Part shown: positions 56,838-64,000 of the stretch, piece after piece | Layout of the letters: each line of letters begins with the position of its first letter | Position numbering within the stretch: the first letter of the stretch is position 1 | DNA from: Leifsonia aquatica | GTDB taxonomy: Bacteria; Actinomycetota; Actinomycetes; Actinomycetales; Microbacteriaceae | DNA length: 64,000 nucleotides | NCBI RefSeq assembly: GCF_014190775.1 | Contig: NZ_JACHVP010000004.1 | Coordinates: 407,124 to 471,123, forward strand | Direction: 5' to 3' | Made by a program: the position numbers and the translations under genes | The notes under the pieces: model-generated | What the model was told of the DNA's origin: nothing | What the model saw: the letters and a program-made list of their open reading frames with translations, nothing else | The model's database searches: none

Positions 56838-56966
56838 GCCTGCATGGAACGTCGGGAACCCCCGAGGGTCAACCCGTCACCCGCCGTGTCAGGATGGGAG
56901 GCGTGCTGCCGGGCGGGCCGGCGGCCGAGACGAACCGTCCGGCGAGGGCGGAGGACGGCGGGGCAG

Positions 56967-58856
56967 GTGGGAGTCCGCGTTCGAGACCGGCGGCTGCGTG
57001 GGTGGGCCGGGCGGCTGGCCGCGACGGCCGTCGCCGTCGCGCTGGGCTCGCTGATCGCGGCGGGAGGCGCCCCGATCGCAAGCGCTGCGACCGCGTCGGC
57101 GCCCGCGCCTGCTCCGGCCGCCGTCCCCTCCGGCGTCGACGACTTCTCGTTCGCGAGCTTCGACGGGGACTACCGGCTCGGCCGCGACGCCGAGGGGCAC
57201 TCCACCCTTACCACCGTCGAGACCCTGGTGGCGCGCTTCCCGGAGACCGACCAGAACCACGGCATCCGGCGCGAGCTGGTCGAGGAGTACGACGGGCAGC
57301 CGACGGACCTGACGGTCGTGTCGGTGACCGACGAGAACGGCACCCCGCGCGCATACACGAGCGACTCCGACGACGGGATCCTCTCGCTGACGATCGCCGC
57401 GAAGGGCTACGTGCACGGCGACCAGACCTACGTCATCACCTACCGGCAGACGAACGTCACGCGCTACTTCTCCAACACGGACGACGACGAGTTCTACTGG
57501 GATGCGAACGGCACCGCCTGGGCGCAGCCCTTCGACCGGGTGACGGCGACCGTGCACCTCGGCTCCGGCCTGGCTGCGGCGCTGCAGGGCACCCCGTCCG
57601 CGTATCGCGGCGTCCAGGGCTCCACGCAGCCCGCGACGATCGAGCGGACGGACGACGGCTTCCGCTTCAGCGCCGACCGGCTCGGCGCGGGCGAGAACCT
57701 GACCTTCGCGATCGGCTTCGCCCCCGGCACCTTCACGGCGCGCGCCGACGGACTGTTCGACACCGGATGGGGCTACGCGGCCCTCGCCGGCCTCCTGCTC
57801 GGCATCCTGACCCTGATCGCCGCCATCGTCGTCCGCGTGCGCGTGCTGCGCGACGCCCCCGGGCGCGTCACGATCATCCCCGAGTACGTCCCACCGAAGG
57901 AGGGTCTGCTGCTCGCGGCGGACATCACGCGGCGGACGCAGAAGGCGGTCGCCGCCCAGACGCTGGACCTCGCGGTGTCGGGCCGGGTGCGAGTGCTGCA
58001 GACCACGGGATTCCTCGGTCGCCCCACCTACACGCTGGAGTTCGTCTCGACCGAGGCGACCGGTCGCCAGGCCCTGCGCGATCCGAATCCGACGGCCTAC
58101 GAGCTGTCGTTCCTGCAGGCCCTGTTCGGTGACGAGCTCGATCCCGGCACGACGCTCGAACTCGGCTCGCCCGATGCGGGCGTCGCGAGCGCGATCTCCT
58201 CGCTGCTGAAGGGCGTGCATTCGGATGCGACCGCTCACGGCTATCGCAGTGCCGGTCCGCGGGGGCCGGTCCGCGCGGTGTTCCTCACCGCACTGGGAGC
58301 GACCGTGCTCGCCGTGCTCGGCTCTGTGATGTGCATCGTCGGCGTCTACGGAGGCGGGCTGACCATCCCGATCCTCGTGGGTTCGGTCGTGCTGTTCGCC
58401 GTCACCGCCGTCCTGCTGTCGCGCTCACCGCTGACCGCGACCGGCACCGCCCTCCGCGAATACGTGGACGGCCTGCGGATGTACGTGCACCTCGCCGAGG
58501 CCGACCGCATCCGCTACCTGCAGTCGCCGCAGGGGGCGGAGCGCGTGCCTGTCGCCGTGGGAGACCCGCGCGAGATGCTGAACCTCACCGAACGCCTCCT
58601 CCCCTGGGCCGTGCTGTTCGGGGACGAGAAGAAGTGGCTGGCCGAGCTCGGACGGTTCTACGAGCAGACCGGGCAGTCGCCGACCTGGTACGCCGGCCAG
58701 ACCGCCTTCAACGTCGCGGTGCTCTCCCAGGTGGTCAGCGGCATCTCCTCCAGCACGACCATCGCCAGCAGCTCGTCCTCCGCTAGCACCGGAGGCACGG
58801 GAGGCGGCGGGTTCTCCGGCGGCGGAGGGGGCGGCGGAGGCGGCGGGGGCGTCTAG
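56967..58856 (+). CDS. DUF2207 membrane protein
   Basis: 629 aa from GTG 56967; earlier in-frame codons lack a start consistent with the signal peptide (RLRGWAGRLAATAVAVALGSL). The extracytoplasmic DUF2207 beta domain (about 55-255) is followed by a helix (about 267-288), a cytoplasmic winged-helix-like part, a helix pair (about 430-480) and a Ser tract plus Gly-rich tail (GGGFSGGGGGGGGGGGV), all typical of DUF2207. Role unknown; such proteins are often envelope associated. Confidence 0.85.
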   Translation: MGVRVRDRRLRGWAGRLAATAVAVALGSLIAAGGAPIASAATASAPAPAPAAVPSGVDDFSFASFDGDYRLGRDAEGHSTLTTVETLVARFPETDQNHGIRRELVEEYDGQPTDLTVVSVTDENGTPRAYTSDSDDGILSLTIAAKGYVHGDQTYVITYRQTNVTRYFSNTDDDEFYWDANGTAWAQPFDRVTATVHLGSGLAAALQGTPSAYRGVQGSTQPATIERTDDGFRFSADRLGAGENLTFAIGFAPGTFTARADGLFDTGWGYAALAGLLLGILTLIAAIVVRVRVLRDAPGRVTIIPEYVPPKEGLLLAADITRRTQKAVAAQTLDLAVSGRVRVLQTTGFLGRPTYTLEFVSTEATGRQALRDPNPTAYELSFLQALFGDELDPGTTLELGSPDAGVASAISSLLKGVHSDATAHGYRSAGPRGPVRAVFLTALGATVLAVLGSVMCIVGVYGGGLTIPILVGSVVLFAVTAVLLSRSPLTATGTALREYVDGLRMYVHLAEADRIRYLQSPQGAERVPVAVGDPREMLNLTERLLPWAVLFGDEKKWLAELGRFYEQTGQSPTWYAGQTAFNVAVLSQVVSGISSSTTIASSSSSASTGGTGGGGFSGGGGGGGGGGGV

Positions 58857-58892
58857 ACCGAACGCACGAATGGCCGGTCTGCTGATCGGCAC

Positions 58893-59249
58893 TCACGGGA
58901 GCCACGGGCACTGACCGTGTGTGACGAAGGCCACTCCGAGCGCGTAGAGAACCCCGGCGACGATCGCCAGAATGACCCTGGCGGACCGGACGGTGGGCCA
59001 CGGCACGATCAGCAACGGCAGCATGAAGACCACCGCGGCGCCGGTGCACCCGACGAGCGCCAAGCCGAGATGTTCGGGATCGACGCCGAGGAACGAGGGG
59101 CTGCACCCTCCGATCGCTCCCCAGGCGAGCCCGGAGAGGGCGGCGAACGGGACGGAGACCAGGATGGCGACCGGCACGGCCCAGAGCAGATGCAGGGCGG
59201 GACGACGCAACCCTCCCCACCCGTGCGATTCGCTTGCCGCTGACTGCAT
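58893..59249 (-). CDS. small three-helix membrane protein
   Basis: 118 aa from ATG 59249 (gtgggga ahead). Helices at about 18-42, 55-83 and 89-110; Cys residues in the loops (GGCSPS, VGCTGAA, HGQCPWLP) could pair outside the membrane. I do not recognise the family. A longer start at 59309 is possible but has a poor ribosome site. Confidence 0.65.
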   Translation of the reverse strand: MQSAASESHGWGGLRRPALHLLWAVPVAILVSVPFAALSGLAWGAIGGCSPSFLGVDPEHLGLALVGCTGAAVVFMLPLLIVPWPTVRSARVILAIVAGVLYALGVAFVTHGQCPWLP

Positions 59250-59348
59250 GATGTCCCCACGCCGCATGGCCGATGCCGTGACATCTCGAACGATAGAGAG
59301 TCCGTTCACTGTCCGCCGCCCCGAGTTCAGGGCACGCGGCGGCGCCGT

Positions 59349-59684
59349 CTACGCCGCGTCGCCGTCCGCGGGGACGTGCTCCAGGCCGAGCCCGGGCTGC
59401 CCGTAGGTGCCGATCACCTCGCCGATCACGATGCGATAGGCGCCGATCCAGCGTTCGTGCAGGCGCTTGGCCTGCCGGTGGGTGTCCATGCCGATGAGCT
59501 GCTGGAGGGCCTCCCGGCTGTCCCAGTAGTACACCTCGGAGTGGAGGCCGGACTCGTCGTTGGTCCACGACTCCTCACCCAGGAATCCGGGGATGGCGCG
59601 GGCCCGCTCGGCGATCTCGTCGTTGAGACGATGGAACTCGTCGTCGTACGGCTTGGCCTCGAAGATGAAGGTGGAGGTGAACAT
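59349..59684 (-). CDS. antibiotic-biosynthesis-monooxygenase-like small protein
   Basis: 111 aa from ATG 59684, which shares one base with the upstream stop. Ferredoxin-like ABM fold: FIFEAKPYDDEFHRLNDEIAERARAIPGFLGEESW, then YYWDSREALQQLIGMDTHRQAK. Many such proteins are haem- or quinone-linked and stress related. Coupled to the MerR-peroxiredoxin gene, so probably oxidative-stress linked. Confidence 0.83.
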   Translation of the reverse strand: MFTSTFIFEAKPYDDEFHRLNDEIAERARAIPGFLGEESWTNDESGLHSEVYYWDSREALQQLIGMDTHRQAKRLHERWIGAYRIVIGEVIGTYGQPGLGLEHVPADGDAA

Positions 59685-60625
59685 CAGGCCGGGTTTTCCT
59701 GCAGCCAGGTGAGGACCTGCTGGGCGTGGGTGTTCGGCGGGAAGATCGGGTAGAAGGCGTGCTCGATGACGCCGTCGCGGATGACGAGCGTCAGCCGCGC
59801 GTACAGGCGGTCGTGGCCCTCGGCCGCGAACGTCGGCAGGCCGAGCGCGTCTCCGAGCCGGAAGTCCTCGTCCGAGAGCATCGTGAACGGGAGCCGCAGG
59901 CGGTCGACGACCTCGGCCTGATAGTCGGTGGGCTGACTGGAGAATCCATAGACCGCGCTGACGCCGGCCGCGGTGAGCTCGTCGTGATGGTCGCGGAAGT
60001 CGCACGCCTCGGTGGAGCAGCCCCGCGCGCCGGGGATGGCATCCCAGCCGTCGGGGAGGTCGACGCCCGGGCGCCCGGTGAGGGGGTACAGGTAGATCAC
60101 AGTGCGGCCGCTGCCGAGCCCGGCGAGATCGACGACCCGGCCGTCGGTGGCGGTGAAGGCGATCGCCGGCGCCGGCGTGCCGGGGAGGTGGTCGGCCGCA
60201 CCGTCGTCCTCGGGGACGGGAAGTCCGGTGGGAAGCGTGGTGTAGTCGGTCATCGTGGTCTCCTTCTCGAAAGTCCGGGATGCGCCCTCGTCCAGCCTGC
60301 GGACGAGTTCGGCGCGGCGCGTCTGGAGGGTGGCGACGATGCGATCGATCTCTGCGATGCTGTCGCGGTAGGCGGCGAGCGAGGACACGCACTCGTCGCC
60401 GTGCTCGTGCCCGAGCTCCAGGCACTCCAGGAACGGGACCGTCTTCCTGGCCGTGATCCCGGTCGACGCCAGCTCGCGGATCTCCACGACCGCCCGGAGG
60501 TGGCCGTCGTCGTACTCGCGATAGCCGTTCGCCGCGCGCGCCGGCTCCACCAGCCCCAAGCGCTCGTAGTAGCGCACCGCCTTGGTCGAGACCCCGGCCC
60601 GCTGCGCCAGTTCGCCGATCCTCAT
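59684..60625 (-). CDS. MerR regulator fused to PrxQ-like peroxiredoxin
   Basis: 313 aa. Residues 1-78 are a MerR winged helix (MRIGELAQRAGVSTKAVRYYERLGLV) and dimer helix with C68-x4-H73-x-H75-x3-C79. Residues 125-313 are a thioredoxin-fold peroxiredoxin with C203-S-T-E-A-C208, the PrxQ/BCP pattern. Met125 (ATG 60253) is preceded by agaaggag, an excellent internal ribosome site, so a free peroxiredoxin is probably made too. Suggests a peroxide-sensing regulator with built-in or co-made peroxidase. Confidence 0.88.
   Translation of the reverse strand: MRIGELAQRAGVSTKAVRYYERLGLVEPARAANGYREYDDGHLRAVVEIRELASTGITARKTVPFLECLELGHEHGDECVSSLAAYRDSIAEIDRIVATLQTRRAELVRRLDEGASRTFEKETTMTDYTTLPTGLPVPEDDGAADHLPGTPAPAIAFTATDGRVVDLAGLGSGRTVIYLYPLTGRPGVDLPDGWDAIPGARGCSTEACDFRDHHDELTAAGVSAVYGFSSQPTDYQAEVVDRLRLPFTMLSDEDFRLGDALGLPTFAAEGHDRLYARLTLVIRDGVIEHAFYPIFPPNTHAQQVLTWLQENPA
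60253..60265 (-). promoter_or_regulatory. internal ribosome site and start for the peroxiredoxin part
   Basis: aaggag (60265-60260) lies 6 nt before an in-frame ATG (60253-60251) inside the fusion gene. Starting here gives a 189-residue peroxiredoxin. Confidence 0.65.
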
Positions 60626-60690
60626 CCCGCACCTCCGAGAAGAACGGTAGACCTTGTCCCACCGGGCAAGGTCAAGCCGTCGGCACCGCG

Positions 60691-61722
60691 TCAGGCCCCG
60701 GAGTCGTATCTCGCGGTGCTGTCACGCACCTTCAGCTCGGGCTGGATCAGCGGGATCGTGGTCGAGGCCTCGCCGCGCAGGGCACGGAGCACGCTGCCGA
60801 CCGCGCGACGGCCGACCTCGGTGAAGTCGAGCCGCACGGTCGTCAGAGCCGGCTGAAAATACGCCGACTCGTCGCGGTCGTCGAACCCGACCACGCTGAC
60901 GTCACCGGGGACGCTGACACCCCGGTCGTCGAGCGCCTTCATGACCCCCAACGCCATCACGTCGTTGATCGCCAGCACAGCCGTCACGGACCGGTCGGCC
61001 GCGATCGCGACGCCGGCCCGATAGCCGGACTCCGCCGACCAGTCGGGGGACGGGAACTCGGCGGGGATCGCACGTCCGGCGAGGGCCAGCTCGGTCCGCC
61101 AACCGCGCCGTCGCGCCTCCGACGCCATCCACCCGTCCGGACCTCCGACGAAATGGACGGTCTCGTGCCCCAACTCGAGCAGGTGCCGCGTGGCGAGCTG
61201 GGCGCCCAGGGCCTCATCGATCGAGATCGTCGCCGAGCCGGCGGGCGAGCCCTGCTCGAAGCGCACCACGGGCACGTCCGTGTCGAGCCGCTGCAGCACC
61301 TCGGTCGCGGCGGTCATCGGGGCCAGGACGACGATGGCGTCGACCCCGTCGTCGACGAGCGAGTCGAGCCCGGCCCTGATACTCGCCCGGTCGACGTCGG
61401 CGATGCTCACGAGACTCGTCGAATAGCCGTTCCGGCGGGCCTCTTCCGCGATACCGAACAACGCGAGGGCGGGTCCGTGCACCGACAGCGCGTAACTGAG
61501 CACGCCGAGGTTCATCGAGCGGCTCGTCGCCAGGCTCCGCGCGGCGGAGTTGCGCCGGTACCGCAGCTGCGCGATCGCCTGGTCCACCCGCTCCCGGATC
61601 TCGGGAGCGACATTCGTGTGCCCGTTGACCACCCGGGAGACGGTCTGCTGAGACACTCCGGCGAGCCGGGCGACGTCCACCATCCGGGCGGCGCGGGGCG
61701 CGGCGCCGTTCGTCTCGGTCAC
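60691..61722 (-). CDS. LacI-family transcriptional regulator
   Basis: 343 aa from GTG 61722; TTG 61776 and GTG 61752 are also possible and none has a strong ribosome site. HTH MVDVARLAGVSQQTVSRVVNG, hinge LRYRRNSAARSLA, and a sugar-binding-type effector domain (MNLGVLSYAL, TRHLLELGHETVHFVGG, VSVVGFDDRDESAYF). Lies downstream of the gluconate-dehydrogenase-like pair on the same strand, which may be its target. Confidence 0.9.
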   Translation of the reverse strand: MTETNGAAPRAARMVDVARLAGVSQQTVSRVVNGHTNVAPEIRERVDQAIAQLRYRRNSAARSLATSRSMNLGVLSYALSVHGPALALFGIAEEARRNGYSTSLVSIADVDRASIRAGLDSLVDDGVDAIVVLAPMTAATEVLQRLDTDVPVVRFEQGSPAGSATISIDEALGAQLATRHLLELGHETVHFVGGPDGWMASEARRRGWRTELALAGRAIPAEFPSPDWSAESGYRAGVAIAADRSVTAVLAINDVMALGVMKALDDRGVSVPGDVSVVGFDDRDESAYFQPALTTVRLDFTEVGRRAVGSVLRALRGEASTTIPLIQPELKVRDSTARYDSGA

Positions 61723-61788
61723 CGGCTCGATTCCGGGTCGATCGGGTGGCACACGCAGGGGAGGATCATCCCCCAATTATGGTCGTGC

Positions 61789-61819
61789 CCGGCCGGGCGC
61801 CCGTGGAGCGCCCGGCCGG
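61789..61819 (-). terminator. terminator after the gluconate-dehydrogenase-like genes
   Basis: Perfect 12 bp stem ccggccgggcgc / gcgcccggccgg with a 7 nt loop, 20 bp past the stop at 61840 on the minus strand. Confidence 0.7.
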
Positions 61820-61839
61820 TGCCTCCCGTTGCGCCGGGC

Positions 61840-62556
61840 TCAGCGGTTCCCGTAGCGCAGCACGGCGGGGTGCTGCTCATACGGCCACTCGGCCTCCGGG
61901 ATCATGTACTCGCGCGTCGTGTAGCTGCCGTCCATCGTCGAGGCGAGCGAGGGAGGCCCGGGGAACCCGATGACGCGCCAGCCGAGGCGGTTGTCGTTCC
62001 CGCCGTAGACCGGATCGCCGTAGAAGCCCTGTCGCGTGTTCAGGACGAGGAGGGGGAAGAACTCCAGGAAGTCCTCGTTGACCGGCTGGTTGCCGGCCGG
62101 CGCTCCCCCGCTGCCCTGCCCGTCGGACTCGGCGAAGACGAACCGGGCCGGCTTCTCCTTCTTCGAGATGATCTCCAGGACCGCATCCTGCTGATCATCG
62201 TCGAGGTCGACGAAGTCGGCGCCGTACCGCTCGCCGGCGATCCCGTCCAGCTCGACGATCCCCTCCCGGTAGAACGTCTGACGGCTCTCGATGCGCTCCT
62301 GCCAGGCCTTCTCCTCCAGCCCCTCCATCCGGAGGAACCCGTTGCCGTCAGCGGCGGGGAAGACGAACTGCGTCCCCGCCAGCATCCGGTCGATGAACCG
62401 AACCACCCCCGCCTCCTTCGCTCCCGGGTGGTGGTCCGTCGGAATGATGCGCGCAGTGGCGGCCTCGACAGTCGCCCACTCGTGCTCCGTGAAGAAGAGC
62501 GGCCCATCCGTGTCCCGCGTCGAGATCGGTACGGTGACCCATTCTGCCTGTCCCAT
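61840..62556 (-). CDS. gluconate 2-dehydrogenase subunit 3 family protein
   Basis: 238 aa from ATG 62556. Family pattern FFTEHEWATVEAATARIIPTDHHPGAKEAGVVRFIDRMLAG near the N terminus and the C-terminal DPVYGGNDNRLGWRVIGFPGP. Subunit 3 is a small partner of the FAD subunit. No Tat signal is seen, although many homologues have one, so export would depend on the partner or it stays inside. Encoded 36 bp after the flavoprotein gene. Confidence 0.9.
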   Translation of the reverse strand: MGQAEWVTVPISTRDTDGPLFFTEHEWATVEAATARIIPTDHHPGAKEAGVVRFIDRMLAGTQFVFPAADGNGFLRMEGLEEKAWQERIESRQTFYREGIVELDGIAGERYGADFVDLDDDQQDAVLEIISKKEKPARFVFAESDGQGSGGAPAGNQPVNEDFLEFFPLLVLNTRQGFYGDPVYGGNDNRLGWRVIGFPGPPSLASTMDGSYTTREYMIPEAEWPYEQHPAVLRYGNR

Positions 62557-62591
62557 TGTCTTCGTCTTCTCCTCTGAGGTCGTCGTCGATG

Positions 62592-64000
62592 TCAGTCGGT
62601 CCAGCCGTGGCGGTCCACGGCGATGATGCGGTCGGCGCAGCGCCAGGCGTTCGCCATGATCGTCAGCGCGGGGTTGATGCCGGTCGCCGTGGGGAAGAAG
62701 CTCGCGTCGAACACGTAGAGGTTGGGCACCTCGTGCGAGCGGCACCACTTGTCGACCACCGAGGTCGCGGGATCGTTGCCCATCCGGACCGTGCCGAGCT
62801 CGTGCGACGTGTTGCCGGTGATGCGCTCCATGTTGACGGGCACCACCTTGGAGGCGCCCGCCGCCTCGAGGATCTCCCCGTTCTTCTTGACCTGCCACTT
62901 CTCCTGCGCGAAGTCGTTCGCGTGCGGCGTGTGGGTGATGCGGGCGACCGGGAGGCCCCAGGCGTCCTTCACCGTCGGGTCGAGGTCGACGCGGTTGGAC
63001 TCGACCGGCAGATCGTGGAGCAGGATCCCGATCTTCATGCTGTAGTTGAACAGGTCGCGGTCGGCGTCCTTCGCGGCCTGGCCCCACGTGGGGCGGCCCG
63101 GGAAGCTCCAGTTCACGGGGTGGCCGAGCATCGACGGGAAGATCAGCGAGCCGAGGATGTGCCCTCGCGACTCGTCCGTCTCGTAGAAGTCGAACGAGCA
63201 CAGGTTCATGTAGTGGCCCGACCAACCGTAGAGCGGGTCGTGCAGCTCCTTGTCGAACAGGCCGACCGAGAACGAGTACTGGTGGAACGTCGCGTTCTTG
63301 CCCACCTGCCCGCTCCCGTTGCCGAGGCCGTCGGGGAACAGGGCCGACTTCGACATGAGCAGCAGACGCGGGGTCTCGATGCCGCCGCCGCAGACGATCA
63401 CGGCCTTGGCGTTCTGGACGAACTCGTTGCCGTTCTCGTCCTGGTATCGCACACCGGTCGCCTTGCCCGTCTTGTCGACCAGGATCTCGCTGACGTAGCA
63501 GTCGGAACGGAGGTCGTAGAGGCCGGTGTTCACGGCATCCGGGATGAAGCTGATCAGCGTCGAGGATTTGCCGGTGCCCGGGTCGGGGTACTGCTGCCAG
63601 AAGCCGTTCTCGCTGAACGGCTCGCGCCCGCGGTAGGGCTCCGTCACCATCCCCTGCGGCATGGGGAATGTGCTGTGCCCCATCGAGTTCATGGCCGTGG
63701 CGAACTTGCGCCCGATCTGGCTGAGCGGGGCCGGCTTGGTCGGGTAGTCGCGGGTGCGACGCCCCTCCCATCGGTTGGCGCCACCGAGGCCCGAGGTGCC
63801 GAACTCCCACTCCACGCGGGTGTAATACGGCTCCAGATCGTCGTAGCTGATCGGCCAGTCGACGAGGCTCGCGCCCTCGACGTCGCCGTGCAGGGACCGC
63901 AGACGGAAATCGTTCACCGTCATCCGGGGCACCATGCCGCCCCAGTGCGTGGTCCCGCCCCCGACGACCTGCGGGGTCGCCGAGAAGTTCGTGATGACAA
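62592..64000 (-). CDS. GMC-type FAD oxidoreductase (gluconate 2-dehydrogenase large-subunit-like), 5' end outside window
   Basis: The frame is open through the window edge; about 468 residues are visible, lacking the N-terminal FAD-binding Rossmann motif. Visible GMC features: VVGGGTTHWGGMVPRM, VIVCGGGIETPRLLL, HELGTVRMGNDP and the C-terminal NPALTIMANAWRCADRI. Oxidises sugars, polyols or gluconate with electrons passed to a cytochrome or quinone. No cytochrome subunit gene follows; one could lie upstream. Operon with subunit 3. Confidence 0.9.
   Translation of the reverse strand, partial: VITNFSATPQVVGGGTTHWGGMVPRMTVNDFRLRSLHGDVEGASLVDWPISYDDLEPYYTRVEWEFGTSGLGGANRWEGRRTRDYPTKPAPLSQIGRKFATAMNSMGHSTFPMPQGMVTEPYRGREPFSENGFWQQYPDPGTGKSSTLISFIPDAVNTGLYDLRSDCYVSEILVDKTGKATGVRYQDENGNEFVQNAKAVIVCGGGIETPRLLLMSKSALFPDGLGNGSGQVGKNATFHQYSFSVGLFDKELHDPLYGWSGHYMNLCSFDFYETDESRGHILGSLIFPSMLGHPVNWSFPGRPTWGQAAKDADRDLFNYSMKIGILLHDLPVESNRVDLDPTVKDAWGLPVARITHTPHANDFAQEKWQVKKNGEILEAAGASKVVPVNMERITGNTSHELGTVRMGNDPATSVVDKWCRSHEVPNLYVFDASFFPTATGINPALTIMANAWRCADRIIAVDRHGWTD

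Noticed and set aside
60626..60690. Spacer upstream of the MerR-peroxiredoxin gene checked for a MerR-type operator
   Set aside because: No long dyad between widely spaced -35 and -10 elements could be identified with confidence.

Overview
The window is very GC-rich, densely coded DNA from an actinobacterium. Supporting signs are the dnaK-grpE-dnaJ-hspR order with HspR/HAIR operators, a LAxTG-type sorting signal, many GTG starts and ATGA gene overlaps. Microbacteriaceae (Micrococcales) is the most likely family, but that is inference. I saw no integrase, transposase, rRNA or CRISPR array. Genes are cut at both ends: a trypsin-like protease on the left and a GMC oxidoreductase on the right.

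Layout. 1-2165: secreted protease (partial) and a membrane-anchored esterase. 2322-8657: a MacAB-like ABC export operon with two adaptor proteins and a lipoprotein, closed by a strong hairpin and followed by a repeat-filled 417 bp gap. 9075-11308: threonine degradation (tdh-kbl). 11414-16710: sugar ABC importer, LacI regulator and Gfo/Idh/MocA oxidoreductase, with tandem LacI-type operators upstream. 16871-18121: isochorismatase-like hydrolase and a small membrane protein. 18190-19583: an ECF sigma factor and its AhpD-like partner, each with a matching TGTTAC(A/G)-N16-CGTC promoter. 19772-22301: four overlapping genes of visibly lower GC that look like an SDP-type (sporulation-delaying-protein) antimicrobial peptide operon, in order sdpC-sdpA-sdpB-sdpI. 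22443-26433: the HspR-controlled chaperone operon with two HAIR sites. 26595-33497: MFS exporter, small alarmone synthetase, a second ECF41 sigma factor with divergent partners, another MFS protein and a hypothetical. 33511-35329: a divergent pair of MarR-like regulators with extreme histidine-rich segments. 35428-40866: sortase-anchored glucoamylase-family protein, SseB-like protein, IPP isomerase, SDR, DUF1579-like protein and dCTP deaminase. 40891-49566: GH3 beta-glucosidase with a complete Opp/Dpp-type importer and a divergent TetR regulator. 49580-54756: DUF4037 protein, a 1251-residue multidomain secreted protein and tRNA-Gly(CCC). 54813-64000: GlxA-type regulator, F420/NADP-type oxidoreductase, PASTA lipoprotein, DUF2207 membrane protein, a MerR-peroxiredoxin fusion, a LacI regulator and a gluconate-2-dehydrogenase-like pair.

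The most interesting parts are the SDP-type toxin operon; the two ECF circuits whose promoters can be read directly from the sequence (one pair arranged as an inverted repeat between divergent genes); the histidine-rich MarR pair, one with its winged helix split by about 190 residues; the MerR-peroxiredoxin fusion with a strong internal ribosome site; and three unrelated families of short intergenic palindromic repeats.
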